From contig JAQMWT010000095.1 in assembly GCA_029834535.1 (NCBI GenBank), positions 1-64,000 on the forward strand: 64,000 nucleotides of DNA, in the 5' to 3' direction. This stretch comes from Chrysophaeum taylorii (taxonomy: Eukaryota > Sar > Pelagophyceae > Pelagomonadales > Pelagomonadaceae). The notes beneath the pieces were generated by a model. That model made no database searches, was not told where the DNA came from, and worked only from the letters and a program-made list of their open reading frames with translations. This document shows positions 38,238 through 48,291 of the stretch, piece by piece (positions within the stretch are counted from its first letter, which is position 1; each line of letters opens with the position of its first letter). The position numbers and the translations under genes are program-made.

Positions 38238-38458
38238 AACCTTGCGATACGTGATCGGCAGCCATTGGACCTTTTCGAATCTTCGGCGAATCTCGCCTTC
38301 TGTAACCTCTCGGCGCTTCCTTTCCTCCTCGTCGGTTCGTCGGTCGACAGCATCGTTACCGAGCGATTCTTGACGATAGTTCCTATCCTTATCAGCAGAA
38401 GGAGACGCCTTCTGTACCGAGCTCTAAAGCATCGGTTCGGGAGCCGCATCGCCTTGAG

Positions 38459-39091
38459 TTAGATGGCTTGCGGCCGAAACAGTAAACGATAGTTGGCCTT
38501 GTCATATTCGGCTTCACCGTCCTTCGTTAAATCGTCGACCGTCTCAACATTTAGCTCGTCATCAAAACAAACAATATCTCCCAAAGCGAGAACTTCACCT
38601 TGAGTAATCACGGTCGGCACATCCTGGGTAGAGGAGATCGCCACTCGAGCGGCGAACTTGTCGTGATCCTCGGGAGAAGAACACATTCCACCGACTACCC
38701 CAAATTGCTCGTATCCAGGAGACGTAGCAACGAAAACTTGCCCGTTTTCCATGAGCTCTGAAAGAGTGACTGGCACGCAGTAAGTGCGCCCAGGCTCGAC
38801 CTTCATCGTGCGCGCAGCATAGGCTACCACTTCATGGGCATCGCTGTTCGAGCTTCGAGAAGGCGTAACAGTCGGGACTCCCCAAGTCGTCGAAGCTGCC
38901 GCCCGTTTCGGCGGTGGACGCTGGAGGTCTTCAATCTTACACAAGCGAGCGTAAACGCGGCCCTCAACCGTGCTCAGGCTCTTTTGCATCGCATGGTGCT
39001 GTTTTCCATAGACCTGAACTACCACGGGGTTGCGCTCATCGTAAGTTGATCTCAACGTCAAAATCGGAGAATCGACTCGTCGATCCTGCAC
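38459..39091 (-). CDS. Gypsy-2 beta-rich domain between protease and methyltransferase
   Basis: 210 codons. The central part VEPGRTYCVPVTLSELMENG, then QVFVATSPGYEQFGVVGG, and ITQGEVLALGDIVCF match Gypsy-1 residues about 205-295 (IDPGRTHNIPVKLSQALKPG, VATAPSVEHLGVV, ILPGQELARGEIV). Similar beta-rich segments follow the protease in many Ty3 and Pao elements. Its role is unknown, and the frame is open. About 220 bp (38,238-38,458) between this ORF and motif I is a poorly conserved linker. Confidence 0.65.
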   Translation of the reverse strand: MQDRRVDSPILTLRSTYDERNPVVVQVYGKQHHAMQKSLSTVEGRVYARLCKIEDLQRPPPKRAAASTTWGVPTVTPSRSSNSDAHEVVAYAARTMKVEPGRTYCVPVTLSELMENGQVFVATSPGYEQFGVVGGMCSSPEDHDKFAARVAISSTQDVPTVITQGEVLALGDIVCFDDELNVETVDDLTKDGEAEYDKANYRLLFRPQAI

Positions 39092-39093
39092 CT

Positions 39094-39417
39094 TTACCTT
39101 CTTGCGTCCATAGGCGACTTGTGTGTGCGGAGAAACGCAATGCGATTTCGCGGGTAGTCCACTATGGCTCCCAACACCCGAATATCGCGCGCTCCCAGCA
39201 GAAATAAATGATTAGTATCGGCCACGATGGCAACCACCGGGACTGCCACGTCGTCCGCGAACGCAATTCTTAATGGGACCCATTTGTGGATAGTCGCCTT
39301 GTTCAACCCCGACCCGTACAGGGTGCCCTCGACTGGGAGATCGCCTCGGTTGAGGATGATATTATCCTTCGCCAGTTTGTCGACCATCCCACGACAGATA
39401 TAGGAGACATCAGCCAT
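39094..39417 (-). CDS. Gypsy-2 retropepsin-like protease domain
   Basis: 107 codons starting MADVSYICRGMVDKLAKDN; the active-site loop VDGMADVSYIC begins upstream of this Met. The domain ends LLGARDIRVLGAIVDYPRNR. It matches the Gypsy-1 protease along its length. As there, D-G-M stands where D-S/T-G is expected. A stop (TGA, about 39,461) separates it from the gag side. Confidence 0.8.
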   Translation of the reverse strand: MADVSYICRGMVDKLAKDNIILNRGDLPVEGTLYGSGLNKATIHKWVPLRIAFADDVAVPVVAIVADTNHLFLLGARDIRVLGAIVDYPRNRIAFLRTHKSPMDARR

Positions 39418-39459
39418 TCCATCAACGCCTAAAGTCGCTGCGAACTTCGGCCCGTCTCG

Positions 39460-40300
39460 TCATCTGTAAATATGTCCAACTATGAACGTAAGAGTGCCAG
39501 GGTCCAGACAACCAATGGTGATGAGGTCTTGCTCGATCTTTTCCCCATCGCGCGGCGAAAGTGCAGTATGATGGCATCGTCCCTCCGGGTTCGCATCGCC
39601 CGGTATCTGCATCGTCACCGCTGCCATCTCTGGCGTCCCGCGTCTCGCCTCTGAATCTATATTGCCGTTCGCCGCGGTCTCTTTGTCTGGTGGCTCTCTC
39701 TCTTTTCCCATCGCAACCTCGGGTGGGCTCGGCGCCTCGGCTGCTTCCTCATTCCCAAGTTTCGCTGGCAACAAATTCTGACACTTCTCAATCGGAGGCA
39801 CATGTACTTCCTCCTTTGTTTCCTCGGACAATTCTCGCAATTTCTCGTCCATCAAATCGGGCATTCCCGTCCACTTCTCCTCCATCGGCGCCGCTGTGGT
39901 CTGCTCTGCTGCGACCAAAACTGTGTCGGCTAAAACCGTTTCGGGGGGGGGGCGTAGGAAAAGAAGACGTCGTCCCCGACGTCAACTCAAAGGGTCTGAC
40001 GTCGTCGTCGTGAACTTCCCTGCAAGACGTGCACATTGACGAATGGGGGGACACTGGAACCTGCAGCGCGGGTTCGTCGGTCTCCGAGTCTGAGTCTCCC
40101 CAGTAGCGCGGAGAATCCAAAGCTTCATCTGATATTGCTTCCACATACGATGTAGAAGGCCACCGAACGATCCGAGCGTCGGTGGTAGTTTGCTCCTGTT
40201 GCAAGCGATGGCTGCCCGTCGCGGCGGCATCGGCAACATCATCGGAGACTCGGGCGTGCCGCGCCGTCGGGTAAAAGACAACTCCCGACGATGGCTGCGC
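39460..40300 (-). pseudogene. Gypsy-2 gag C-terminal remnant
   Basis: Frames 39,460-39,918 and 39,788-40,204 hold Glu/Pro-rich low-complexity protein ending DGEKIEQDLITIGCLDPG, then TLTFIVGHIY. That end matches the Gypsy-1 gag/protease junction. A run of nine G bases at 39,943-39,951 probably causes the frame switch. The element is cut near 40,377-40,397, where a 22-bp fragment like the TTAG-tailed element 5' region and then Helitron sequence begin. Confidence 0.55.
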
Positions 40301-40396
40301 TTCGCATAGAGATTGGAACGCGAAGGTTGAGCTCGAATGTCCCGAACTGTCCCTAACCCTGCGATCGCTAGCCGTTGGTTGCGATGGAGGACGGCG

Positions 40397-41569
40397 CCTG
40401 ACGGGCGGAGATAAGTACGCTATCCCCCGATTCAGGGTAAGGATCAGGTAGGCGCGCGAGCCAGACAGTGATCCTCCAAGCCGTCTACGGCGACCTCGCA
40501 GACTGTTTCCACGACCCGCGGCGGCCCTTTCAGCGCGCCATTCTCACGCCCCGTCGAAACGATGTTGTCGATGCTGACAACGCGCGCATGACCGCGGCCT
40601 TTTTTTCCCGGAGACGAGGCGTCGGAGTTCTTTTCGGCCGACTAGGTTGGGTCGGAAGACCGCAAACTATTTCCACGACCCGCGGCGGCTCTTTCAGCGC
40701 GCCATTCTCACGCCCCGTCAAAACGATGTTGTCGATGCTGACAACGCGCGCATGACCGCCGCCTTTCCCGGAGACGAGGCGTCGGAGTTCTTTTCGGCAG
40801 ACTAGGTTGGGTCGGAAGACGACGCCTCGCTCTTTACAGTATAGTTTTCAACTCCCTGACAACCAACGGCATGCTGACTTTGAGCGCGAGCTCAAGGTCT
40901 TCGCAACATCGACCCGTCGCACGGCCACTGCAACGGTACCAGATACATGATCGATCGTGTCGTTGTCACCAAGGCTCCTCCAACCTGTATCCCTCAAGGC
41001 CCGCCTACGCCAAACGATTAACAAGAGCCAGGGCCAGACGCCCCGCGAGGTCGGCGTCCTCTTGCCCAAGCCCGTATTCTGCCACGTCCAGCTCTACGTG
41101 GCTCTCTGTCGATCGGCAACCCCGATGATATCCTCTTCTGGGTCGACGACTCCACCCTATCCCACACTTGCTGCGCAATACCGATAATCCCCCTCCCGGC
41201 GTCTACACGCGCACTGTAGGTGAGCTTACTGGGACCAGGTGAACTTACTGGAACCAGGTGGATTTACTGAGGTTAGAGATTGGGACTAGGTGAACTTAGT
41301 GACCAGGCGAACTTACTGGGACCAAGTGAACTTACTGGAGTTTTTAGAGTAAACTCGAAGGTTAGCGGCGTGTGCGGATCAAAGCAGCTTAGATTGGCGG
41401 GGGTGAGAGCGACGAGTTCAAAGGAGAGTGGGGTGAGTGGATGTGAGCACGAGTGGGTTTACGCCGAATTTACTGGGGTTAGATATTGGGACTAGGTGAA
41501 CTTAACGCGTCCAGGTGAACTTATTGGGGTTAGAGATTGGGGCTAGGTGAACTTACTGGCCTGCACTTG
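40397..41569 (+). mobile_element. Helitron-like unit H2a (5'-truncated)
   Basis: It begins inside the unit at cctgacgggcggagataagt and ends GGCCTGCACTTG at 41,569. The helicase remnant is the clearest in the window. 40,468-40,660 encodes QAVYGDLADCFHDPRRPFQR, then AILTPRRNDVVDADNARM. 40,905-40,970 encodes RNIDPSHGHCNGTRYMIDR. 41,010-41,130 encodes QTINKSQGQTPREVGVLLPK and QLYVAL. About 164 bp is tandemly repeated (40,506 and 40,670 on). The 3' region (41,210-41,569) is built of gtgaacttactgg-like repeats. Confidence 0.78.
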
Positions 41570-42829
41570 TCCTTACTACTAATCGGCAGATGTTTGTTTG
41601 TTTGTCTGTTTGTCTTTAAATGTCGACTGCTAAGAGGGGCGTGTGTGTGAGGAGCATGAAGGATGTGGGTGGGTTTGTGGGGTAGGAGGGATGTGCCTGA
41701 CGGGCGGAGATAAGTACGCGGGACCTAGTCGGGGTCATCGCCGAGTCGTGGGGCAGGCGAAGAGAGGACGGGTCTGTTTGTCTTTAAATGTCGACTGCTG
41801 TTTGTCTTTAAATGTCGACTGCTAAGAGGGGTGTGTGTGTGGGGAGCTGTTGTTTGTCCCCCGATTCAGGGTAAGGATCAGGTAGGCCCGCGAGCCAGGC
41901 ATTGATCCTCCATGCCCTCTACGGCGACCTCGCAGACTATTTCCACGACCCGCGGCGGCTCTTTCAGCGCGCAATTCTCACGCCCCGTCGAAACGATGTT
42001 GTCGATGCTGACAACGCGCGCATGACCGCGGCCTTTTTCTCCCGGAGACGAGGCGTCGGAGTTCTTTTCGGCTGACTAGGCTGGGTCGGAAGACGACGCC
42101 TCGCTCTTTACAGTATAGTTTTCAACTCCCTGACAACCAACGGCATGCTGACTTTGAGCGCGAGCTTAAGGTCTTCGCAACCTCGACCCCGTCGCACGGC
42201 CACTGCAACGGTACCAGATACATGATCGATCGTGGCGTTGTCACCGAGGCTCCTCCTACCTGTATCCGTTAAGGCCCGCCCACGCCAAACGATCAACAAG
42301 AGCCAGGGCCAGACGCCCCGCGAGGTCGGCGTCCTCTTGCCCAAGCCCGTCTTCCGCCACGTCCAGCTCTACGTGGCTTCCTGTCGATCGGCAACCCCGA
42401 GGATATCCTCTTCTGGGTCGACGACTCCACCCTACCCCACACGTGCTACGCAATACCGATATGCCCCCTCCCGGCGTCTACACGCGCACTGTAGGTGGAC
42501 TTACTGGGACCAGGTGAATTTACTGGGGTTAGAGATTGAGATTAGGTAAATATAGTGACCAGGTGAACTTACTGGGAAGGTGACCTTACTGGGGGTTTTA
42601 GAGTAAACTCGAAGGTTAGCGGCGTGTGCGGATCAAAGCAGCTTAGATTGGCGGAGGCGAGAGCGACGAGCTCGAAGGTGTGGGTGTGAGCACGAGTGGG
42701 TTTACGCCGAACTTACTGGGGTTAGAGATTTGGACTAGGTGAACTTACTGACCAGGTGAACTTACTGGGACCAGGTGAACCTACTGGGGTTAGAGATTGG
42801 GACTAGGTGAACTTACTGGCCTGCACTTG
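41570..42829 (+). mobile_element. Helitron-like unit H2b (both termini present)
   Basis: 1,260 bp from TCCTTACTACTAATCGGCAG (41,570) to GGCCTGCACTTG (42,829). It directly abuts H2a on the left and H2c on the right, so the three form a head-to-tail array. The 5' part holds tgtctttaaatgtcgactgc twice (41,780-41,822). The helicase remnant runs 41,905-42,470 with the same motifs as H2a and more indels. The 3' repeat region is 42,490-42,829. No Rep domain, so non-autonomous. Confidence 0.78.
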
Positions 42830-43020
42830 TCCTTACTACTAATCGGCAGATGTCTGTTTGTCTTTAAAGGTCGACTGCGAAGAGGGGTGTGTGTGTGTGG
42901 TGCATGAAGGATGTGGGTGGGTTTGTGGGGTAGGAGGGATGTGCCTGACGGGCGGAGATAGGTATGCGGGACCTAGTCGGGGTCATCGCCGAGTCGTGGG
43001 GCAGGCGAAGAGAGGACGGG
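42830..43020 (+). mobile_element. Helitron-like unit H2c, 5' part
   Basis: It begins TCCTTACTACTAATCGGCAG and follows the H2b sequence through gaagagaggacggg (43,020), where H2b and H2c diverge. Beyond this point the unit continues into a protein-coding remnant that H2b lacks. No 3' terminus is seen before the Gypsy-1 LTR at 43,691. Confidence 0.7.
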
Positions 43021-43690
43021 CCCCGCCCGGAGGTCGTACGCATGCTGCCGCCGGACGTATGTGCGACGAAGGGTGACGTCCTGCTGGGGATCGGGCGGCC
43101 TGGGTGGGGCTGCCCGAGGCGGCGACATATGGCTGAGGGCGGTGAGGGCACAGCGTGTCCGGCCCAATGCGCGTTGGCGATCCCCTCTCGCGGTAGATGC
43201 GGCGAGTGTGGGCTGCCTTTGCCTCTGTGAAGTTCGCGCAGCCGCTTTCCACCCAGGTTCGCGCAGCGATGCGCTCTGCGCATGTTTTGGCTAGGGCGTG
43301 GCACGCCGCGCTGGCCTCACCGAAGGCACCAAAGACGAGGCCGGCGACGGAGCCGTAGCTACGTAGCCGCTGTTCGACAGGGCCCAAGAAGCCAGGCGGT
43401 GGTGCTGTACCCGGCTGGGGGATGATGGCGTCGATGCCGCGGGCGTGAGCGAGGTCTTCGGAGTGGATTTGCGCTGCGCGCCGATCGACAGGCGACGGGT
43501 GGGAGGGATGGAGGGCGTGGGCGGCGTATAACGAACCCCAATCGAGGGATAACGAACCCCAATCGAGGGTTTTGAGGTCGTAGAGTTGCTCCTTGTTGTC
43601 GAGCGTGGTGAGGATGTCTGGGACGACTTGGCGTCGGGCGAGATTGCCTCGGTACCGGCCGTAGAGGCGCGTGCGAATGGTAGGGGCGAC
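43021..43690 (-). pseudogene. Unrecognised coding remnant within or beside H2c
   Basis: The minus strand is open from about 43,678 to below 43,160. It encodes a natural-looking protein segment: RTRLYGRYRGNLARRQVV, DNKEQLYDLKTLDWGSL, VDRRAAQIHSEDLAHARG, GPVEQRLRSYGSVAGLVFGA, FGEASAACHALAKTCAERIA. A 20-bp unit aacgaaccccaatcgaggg is duplicated in it (43,527-43,565). I do not recognise the family with certainty. Its style resembles the C-terminal part of ORFs of algal LINE-like elements. It may be a fragment captured by the Helitron. Confidence 0.5.
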
Positions 43691-44371
43691 TGCGGCAGGA
43701 AAGGATTATGCGCGCTTACTTCTTACCCTGCTTCGACTGTGCTCTCGACGTCTCGAGGGTGCCGAGCGGGTTGAGGAGCGCTTCCTTCCTGTCGATCAAC
43801 CTTCAAACTGCCCTAACTAACTAACTTCAGACCTCTCCCGAGCATGGGAGCCAGGCCGGACCGACAGGAGCCAGTCCGGAATCACGGGCCTGTAGACGAG
43901 GAGCGCCGAAAGGTCGGTCGGCGGAGAGTGACCATCAAGCTTGTCGCCATGCGACGAGGAGACCGCGATGTGACTGACAACCAACTCGTCGATAACCTTC
44001 CGTCTTCGCCCCCCGGCCATACCCCGTCCCACTGCGAACGTTCCGGCTGCCAACCGGCCCGCCCGGGAGGCGAATAGGTGCCAACCTATGCCGGGAGGGC
44101 GGATGCCCTCGCAAGGCTCAGGATTCATGAGGCACCGTCCTCCATCGCAACTGCAGTCGGTGATCAGGGTAAGGGTATATGCCCACGAGCGTCAATCCGA
44201 AGACTCGTGAAATGATTTATGGTTGAGGTTAGTCGATTTGAAAGAGGGAAACGCCTGGCGGCGTTGCGATACGTGCGTCAGGGGTTGAAGTGGAGTCCAG
44301 TAAACGGGAAGTGGGGTAGAGAACTCGATAGAACTAGGGGTAAGGGTGGCGGTGTAAGGGTTACCGCCACA
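43691..44371 (-). repeat. Gypsy-1 third copy, 3' LTR (interrupted)
   Basis: It starts TGTGGCGGTAACCC on the minus strand at 44,371, after the purine tract ending ggggggtcc. It ends ...CCTGCCGCA at 43,691. Without the insertion at 43,814-44,179 it is about 310 bp, against 292 bp for the plus-strand copy, from which it also differs by small indels. Confidence 0.85.
43814..44179 (-). mobile_element. SINE-like TTAG-tailed element, copy c (full length)
   Basis: 366 bp inserted in the Gypsy-1 LTR. The tail reads taactaactaac at 43,814. The far end is gggtaagggtata. The target tgccc is duplicated (43,809-43,813 and 44,180-44,184). The empty site aaactgcccacgagc exists on the opposite strand in the other Gypsy-1 LTR near 15,145-15,160, which proves the insertion boundaries. 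Confidence 0.85.
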
Positions 44372-44400
44372 GGACCCCCCTGCTTTGATAGGAGCTGTCC

Positions 44401-45024
44401 TCAGAGACGGCGGTGGTGCGACTGAGGAGAGTTTCGGCGCGGACCGTCGGTGGACGGGACTTGAGTCTGCGTCTGGTGAGCGCGTTGTTGAGCTTGGAGT
44501 TGTTCGTGTTCTTGGCACGCGCGATGCGAGAGAATATCTTCGACCCGCTGGACGATCGGAGGATGAACTGATTTACCCTGGAGCTTGAACCGGGGAACCA
44601 GGACGTCGATCTCGTCCGGGGCGAAGTCGGTTACGCAAGGGGTGCACCGAGGTGTTAATTTCTCGGTGCGAGTGAAGCTGCGACCGAGTGCCGTCTTGAA
44701 TTCCGGGCTCAGCGTGCGACCTTCAAGCGGTGAGGTCGGGTCGAAATACGATGGGTCGTCGCGCGGGCCCAGGTCGGAGTAAAAGTGGAGGGCGACTCGG
44801 TCTTGAAGATCATCATAGTCCTCGAAAACCCCAGCGACGTAGAGCTTCTTGCGCCACTCGGGGTCTCGGGTCGACGGGATTCGGAAAATGACGAACTTGC
44901 CGCGCTCGGACTCGTCGCGGAATCCGGGGCTCGGACGACGGATCGTGGCGTCGAGTGCGGGAGGCATCGATACTGGGGTGATCTGTTGGACCGATACGAT
45001 TCGCTCTTCGGCGGCTCCGTACAC
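44401..45024 (-). pseudogene. Gypsy-1 third copy, pol C-terminal module
   Basis: 207 codons from VYGAAEERIVSVQQITPVS to the end of pol. They include RVALHFYSDLGPRDDPSYF and TPCVTDFAPDEIDVLVPRF. It is cut from the rest of pol by the 219-bp tandem duplication. Confidence 0.85.
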
Positions 45025-45246
45025 CGAAGATCATCATAGTCCTCGAAAACCCCAGCGACGTAGAGCTTCTTGCCACTCGGGGTCTCGGGTCGACGGGATT
45101 CGGAAAATGACGAACTTGCCGCGCTCGGACTCGTCGCGGAATCCGGGGCTCGGACGACGGATCTTGGCGTCGAGTGCGGGAGGCATCGATACTGGGGTGA
45201 TCTGTTGGACCGATACGATTCGCTCTTCGGCGGCTCCGTACACCGA
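44807..45246. repeat. 219-bp tandem duplication in third-copy pol
   Basis: Two units beginning agatcatcatagtcctcgaa, the first from 44,807 and the second from 45,027, both ending ctccgtacaccg. The second unit lacks gc in cttgcgccactcgg. Absent from the plus-strand copy (14,330-14,545). It disrupts the pol frame just after the integrase GPF module. Confidence 0.92.
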
Positions 45247-48200
45247 TCGGATATTGTACGAGACGGGTGAGAGGCGCTCGGTGATGAGAAAGGGCCCGCG
45301 CCACACCGGTCGCAACTTGTTTTGGGACTGCGGAATGTACAGCAGCACGTGCGAGTTGACGTTGTATTCGACATCGACGTGATCGGCGTCGTACGCGAGC
45401 TTCTGCGTCTTCTTGGCCTGCTCATGAGCTTCCGCGACGACTTTCGAGTAATACTGGAAGTTTTGCTTGATCTCCAGTAGCGCGTCGGATCGAGGTCGCG
45501 GCAGAACAGGATCGGGCTGAACCAACATGGTGTAGTCCGTGGGCAACATCGGCTGCCGGTTCAGGCGCAACATGAACGGGGAGATTTGCGTGCCGGGGAT
45601 GAACTTTCGGTTGTAGCAGAACGACACGTACCGGACGAAGGCCGGCCAGTCGGTGATGCGGCGACCCTCGAGGCAGGCTCGGAGGAATGCCTTGAGGAAC
45701 CGATTGACTCGCTCCGCGGGGTTCGCTTGTGCGTGGTACGGTATCGTCGTTCTGTACCGGACGTCGAACTCCACGAGGAAGGCCCGTAGCAGCCGGTTGA
45801 CGAACTCGCGACCATTGTCGGTGAGGATCATACGCGGGAGATATCCCTGAAGGAGGATGTTTCGCACGAAGGATTCCAAGATGGCGTCGGCATGCTTGGT
45901 GTTAATGACGTCCAATACCAGATAGTGCGAGAACGGGTCGAACATCACGAGGGTGTACGTGGACTTGCCGGCGCTCCGCAGGGGTCCGAAAAGGTCCATG
46001 CATAGAACGGCGCCATCTCCGTCGTATATCGGCTGCTGGAGCATCCCTTTTCGCTTTGGCTCCGGGGTTCGCGATTTTTGGCAAACCAAGCATTCGTTAA
46101 CGAAGACTCCAACCTGGTGGGACATGCGCGGCCACCAGAACCGTTCGGCGATCGCGTTGACGGTGCTATCGCGTCCGATATGTCCTCCCAGGGGCGAACT
46201 GTGGTGGATGCGCATGATCCTCTCTCGCAAGGTTGCGGGCGCGACGATCACAGGGCGGAGGTCGATGTCGTACCGGTACAAAACTCCCTTCCATACGTCA
46301 TAGCGGACGTTGGCTCCGAATCGGCGGCGAGAATCGCTATGGTTCATCCCCGCGCGGATACTATCGCATAGAGGGTCGTTCTTCTGGGCTTCGGCCATCT
46401 CTTCCAGGGAGATGTTGTCAGGGATCTTGTCGATGAATTCCTTCTGTAGCCCGACGTCGGTTTGCAACGGTGGCTTGCGTGAGCGCAGGGCCACTTTCTT
46501 GCGATGTTGCGTGGCGTGCGATGCGGCGTATCCCATCGGATCGTCTGGAGGGTCTTCGAGGTCCTCGGGTATCTCGGTCTGCATCAAGTTGAGGATGACG
46601 TGACACCCGGCTTCGCCGTCGGGGAGAGGCAGCTCTTGCACGACCAAGTACGCGTGATTGAGCGGCTCTCCGAATTCGTCGGTCTCGATGACATGGTCGA
46701 TCGGATTCCTCGAGAGGCAGTCGGGGATGCTCATTCCCGGGAACTTGCCGGGCTTATAACCGAGTTCGGGGTCGAACTTGGCCAGCCGCATTGCCCATCG
46801 GGCGAGCTGCCCGGTGGAGTGGGTCGTGTTCCGGAGGAATGTCAGATTCCGGTGGTCGGTTTCGAGGACGGTTCGGTGGCCTTCGATGAACGGGCGGAAG
46901 TGTTCGAGGGACAGGATCACTCCCAGGAGCTCCAGACGGCGCGGCTCGTAATTACGCGTCTCTTTGGGCACCGCTCGGCTCCAGTGCTCGATAACTCGTT
47001 CTTCGCGACATGTGTGACCCTTGTCGTCCTGGACTTCGACGATTTGGAAGAGATAAGCTCCGAGACCGTCTTTGGAGGCATCGGCCCTGATGTGGAAGGG
47101 GAGGTCGCAATCCGGGTGGTACACTCCGCGGGAATCCGCTGGTGCGTGGATGATGGTGTCCCACGCCTTTTGGCACTCTGGCGTCCATTTGAACGGCACT
47201 TCCTCCAACGTCAGGCGTCGCAAGGGTTCCGCGATATTTGAATAGTCCTTGATGTATCTCCGGCAGTAGTCGCTCATCCCGATGAACGAGCGGATTTGTG
47301 TCTTCGGGGAGGTTTTCGGCAGCGTCCCAGGAACCGGCATCTTTCGTAGTGCTTCCGACGTTTTGGGATTAGGCTTCAATCCGTCGGGGGTTGAGATATG
47401 ACCAAGGAACTCGATTTCGTCTTGGAGCAAGTGGAATTTGGTTGTCCGGCCACAGTATACTTTGGAGGCCAGGTGGGAGAGGACTTCGATCAGGCACTGC
47501 AAATGATCGTGGACGTTGTTCGTTCCCATGATGATGTCGTCGATGAAGCTGACCAGGTCGCGGTACATCCACTTCGCGAAGTCGGCTGTCATCTGCCTGC
47601 AGAAGAGGGCGCCCGCGGTCTTCACTCCCAAGGGCGGTCGGAGAAAGCTGTGGGCTCCGAGCGGGCTGACCATCGTCACGGCGTCCTGTGCCTGCGAGTC
47701 CAGTCGAAGGTTGTGGTATCCCAATCGAATGTCGATCGAGGTCCGGAACCTTCGTCCGGCCAGGAACGCTAGGGCGTCCTCCTGCGGCACGTTCGGCCAA
47801 CTGTCGCCTACCAACTGGTCGGTGAGCTGACGTAGGTCGACGGCCGCGCGGAAGGCGTTGGATGTTCCGAGCTCTGCACCTTTCTTCGGGAGCATCAGGA
47901 CCGGGAACCCCCAGGGGGATTCGGCAGGTCTGATGACTCCGTCTCTGCACCATTCGGCGATCTGCTGTCGAGGACATTCGATCTTGGCGGGAGTCAGGCG
48001 GTACGGCAACATCTTGATGGGTTTTGGGTCCCCGTCTTTGAATCGGAGGGATACCGGTCGATAATCAACGGGTCTCATGATGGGATCGAAGAACGCCCAG
48101 GAGTATCGAACGCAGTGCGCCAACATGAGTTTGGCATCTTCGTCCAGGTGAGGGTTGTTCGGGATGCCTAGCTCATCGACGGCCTTGTCCACTTCTTCTT

Positions 48201-48291
48201 TCGTGGGGTGACCATGGCCTCGTTCCCTTTCAGATGGTTGGCCTGTTGCAGTAGCGGTGCGCCGTCTTCGTCCCGGGGTGCGTTTTTCCAT
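45034..48291 (-). CDS. pol: Gypsy-1 third copy pol (RT, RNase H, integrase)
   Basis: 1,085 codons, collinear with 11,271-14,942. RT box FIDD; RNase H HIRADASKDGLGAYLF; zinc region ending CLVCQ; integrase Asp, Asp and Glu all present (MDLFGPLRSAG, LTDNGREF, NPAERVNRF). The C-terminus is truncated by the tandem duplication, so the tail module is in a separate frame. Scattered substitutions against the plus-strand copy show they are distinct insertions of one family. Confidence 0.92.
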   Translation of the reverse strand: MEKRTPGRRRRTATATGQPSERERGHGHPTKEEVDKAVDELGIPNNPHLDEDAKLMLAHCVRYSWAFFDPIMRPVDYRPVSLRFKDGDPKPIKMLPYRLTPAKIECPRQQIAEWCRDGVIRPAESPWGFPVLMLPKKGAELGTSNAFRAAVDLRQLTDQLVGDSWPNVPQEDALAFLAGRRFRTSIDIRLGYHNLRLDSQAQDAVTMVSPLGAHSFLRPPLGVKTAGALFCRQMTADFAKWMYRDLVSFIDDIIMGTNNVHDHLQCLIEVLSHLASKVYCGRTTKFHLLQDEIEFLGHISTPDGLKPNPKTSEALRKMPVPGTLPKTSPKTQIRSFIGMSDYCRRYIKDYSNIAEPLRRLTLEEVPFKWTPECQKAWDTIIHAPADSRGVYHPDCDLPFHIRADASKDGLGAYLFQIVEVQDDKGHTCREERVIEHWSRAVPKETRNYEPRRLELLGVILSLEHFRPFIEGHRTVLETDHRNLTFLRNTTHSTGQLARWAMRLAKFDPELGYKPGKFPGMSIPDCLSRNPIDHVIETDEFGEPLNHAYLVVQELPLPDGEAGCHVILNLMQTEIPEDLEDPPDDPMGYAASHATQHRKKVALRSRKPPLQTDVGLQKEFIDKIPDNISLEEMAEAQKNDPLCDSIRAGMNHSDSRRRFGANVRYDVWKGVLYRYDIDLRPVIVAPATLRERIMRIHHSSPLGGHIGRDSTVNAIAERFWWPRMSHQVGVFVNECLVCQKSRTPEPKRKGMLQQPIYDGDGAVLCMDLFGPLRSAGKSTYTLVMFDPFSHYLVLDVINTKHADAILESFVRNILLQGYLPRMILTDNGREFVNRLLRAFLVEFDVRYRTTIPYHAQANPAERVNRFLKAFLRACLEGRRITDWPAFVRYVSFCYNRKFIPGTQISPFMLRLNRQPMLPTDYTMLVQPDPVLPRPRSDALLEIKQNFQYYSKVVAEAHEQAKKTQKLAYDADHVDVEYNVNSHVLLYIPQSQNKLRPVWRGPFLITERLSPVSYNIRSVYGAAEERIVSVQQITPVSMPPALDAKIRRPSPGFRDESERGKFVIFRIPSTRDPEWQEALRRWGFRGL

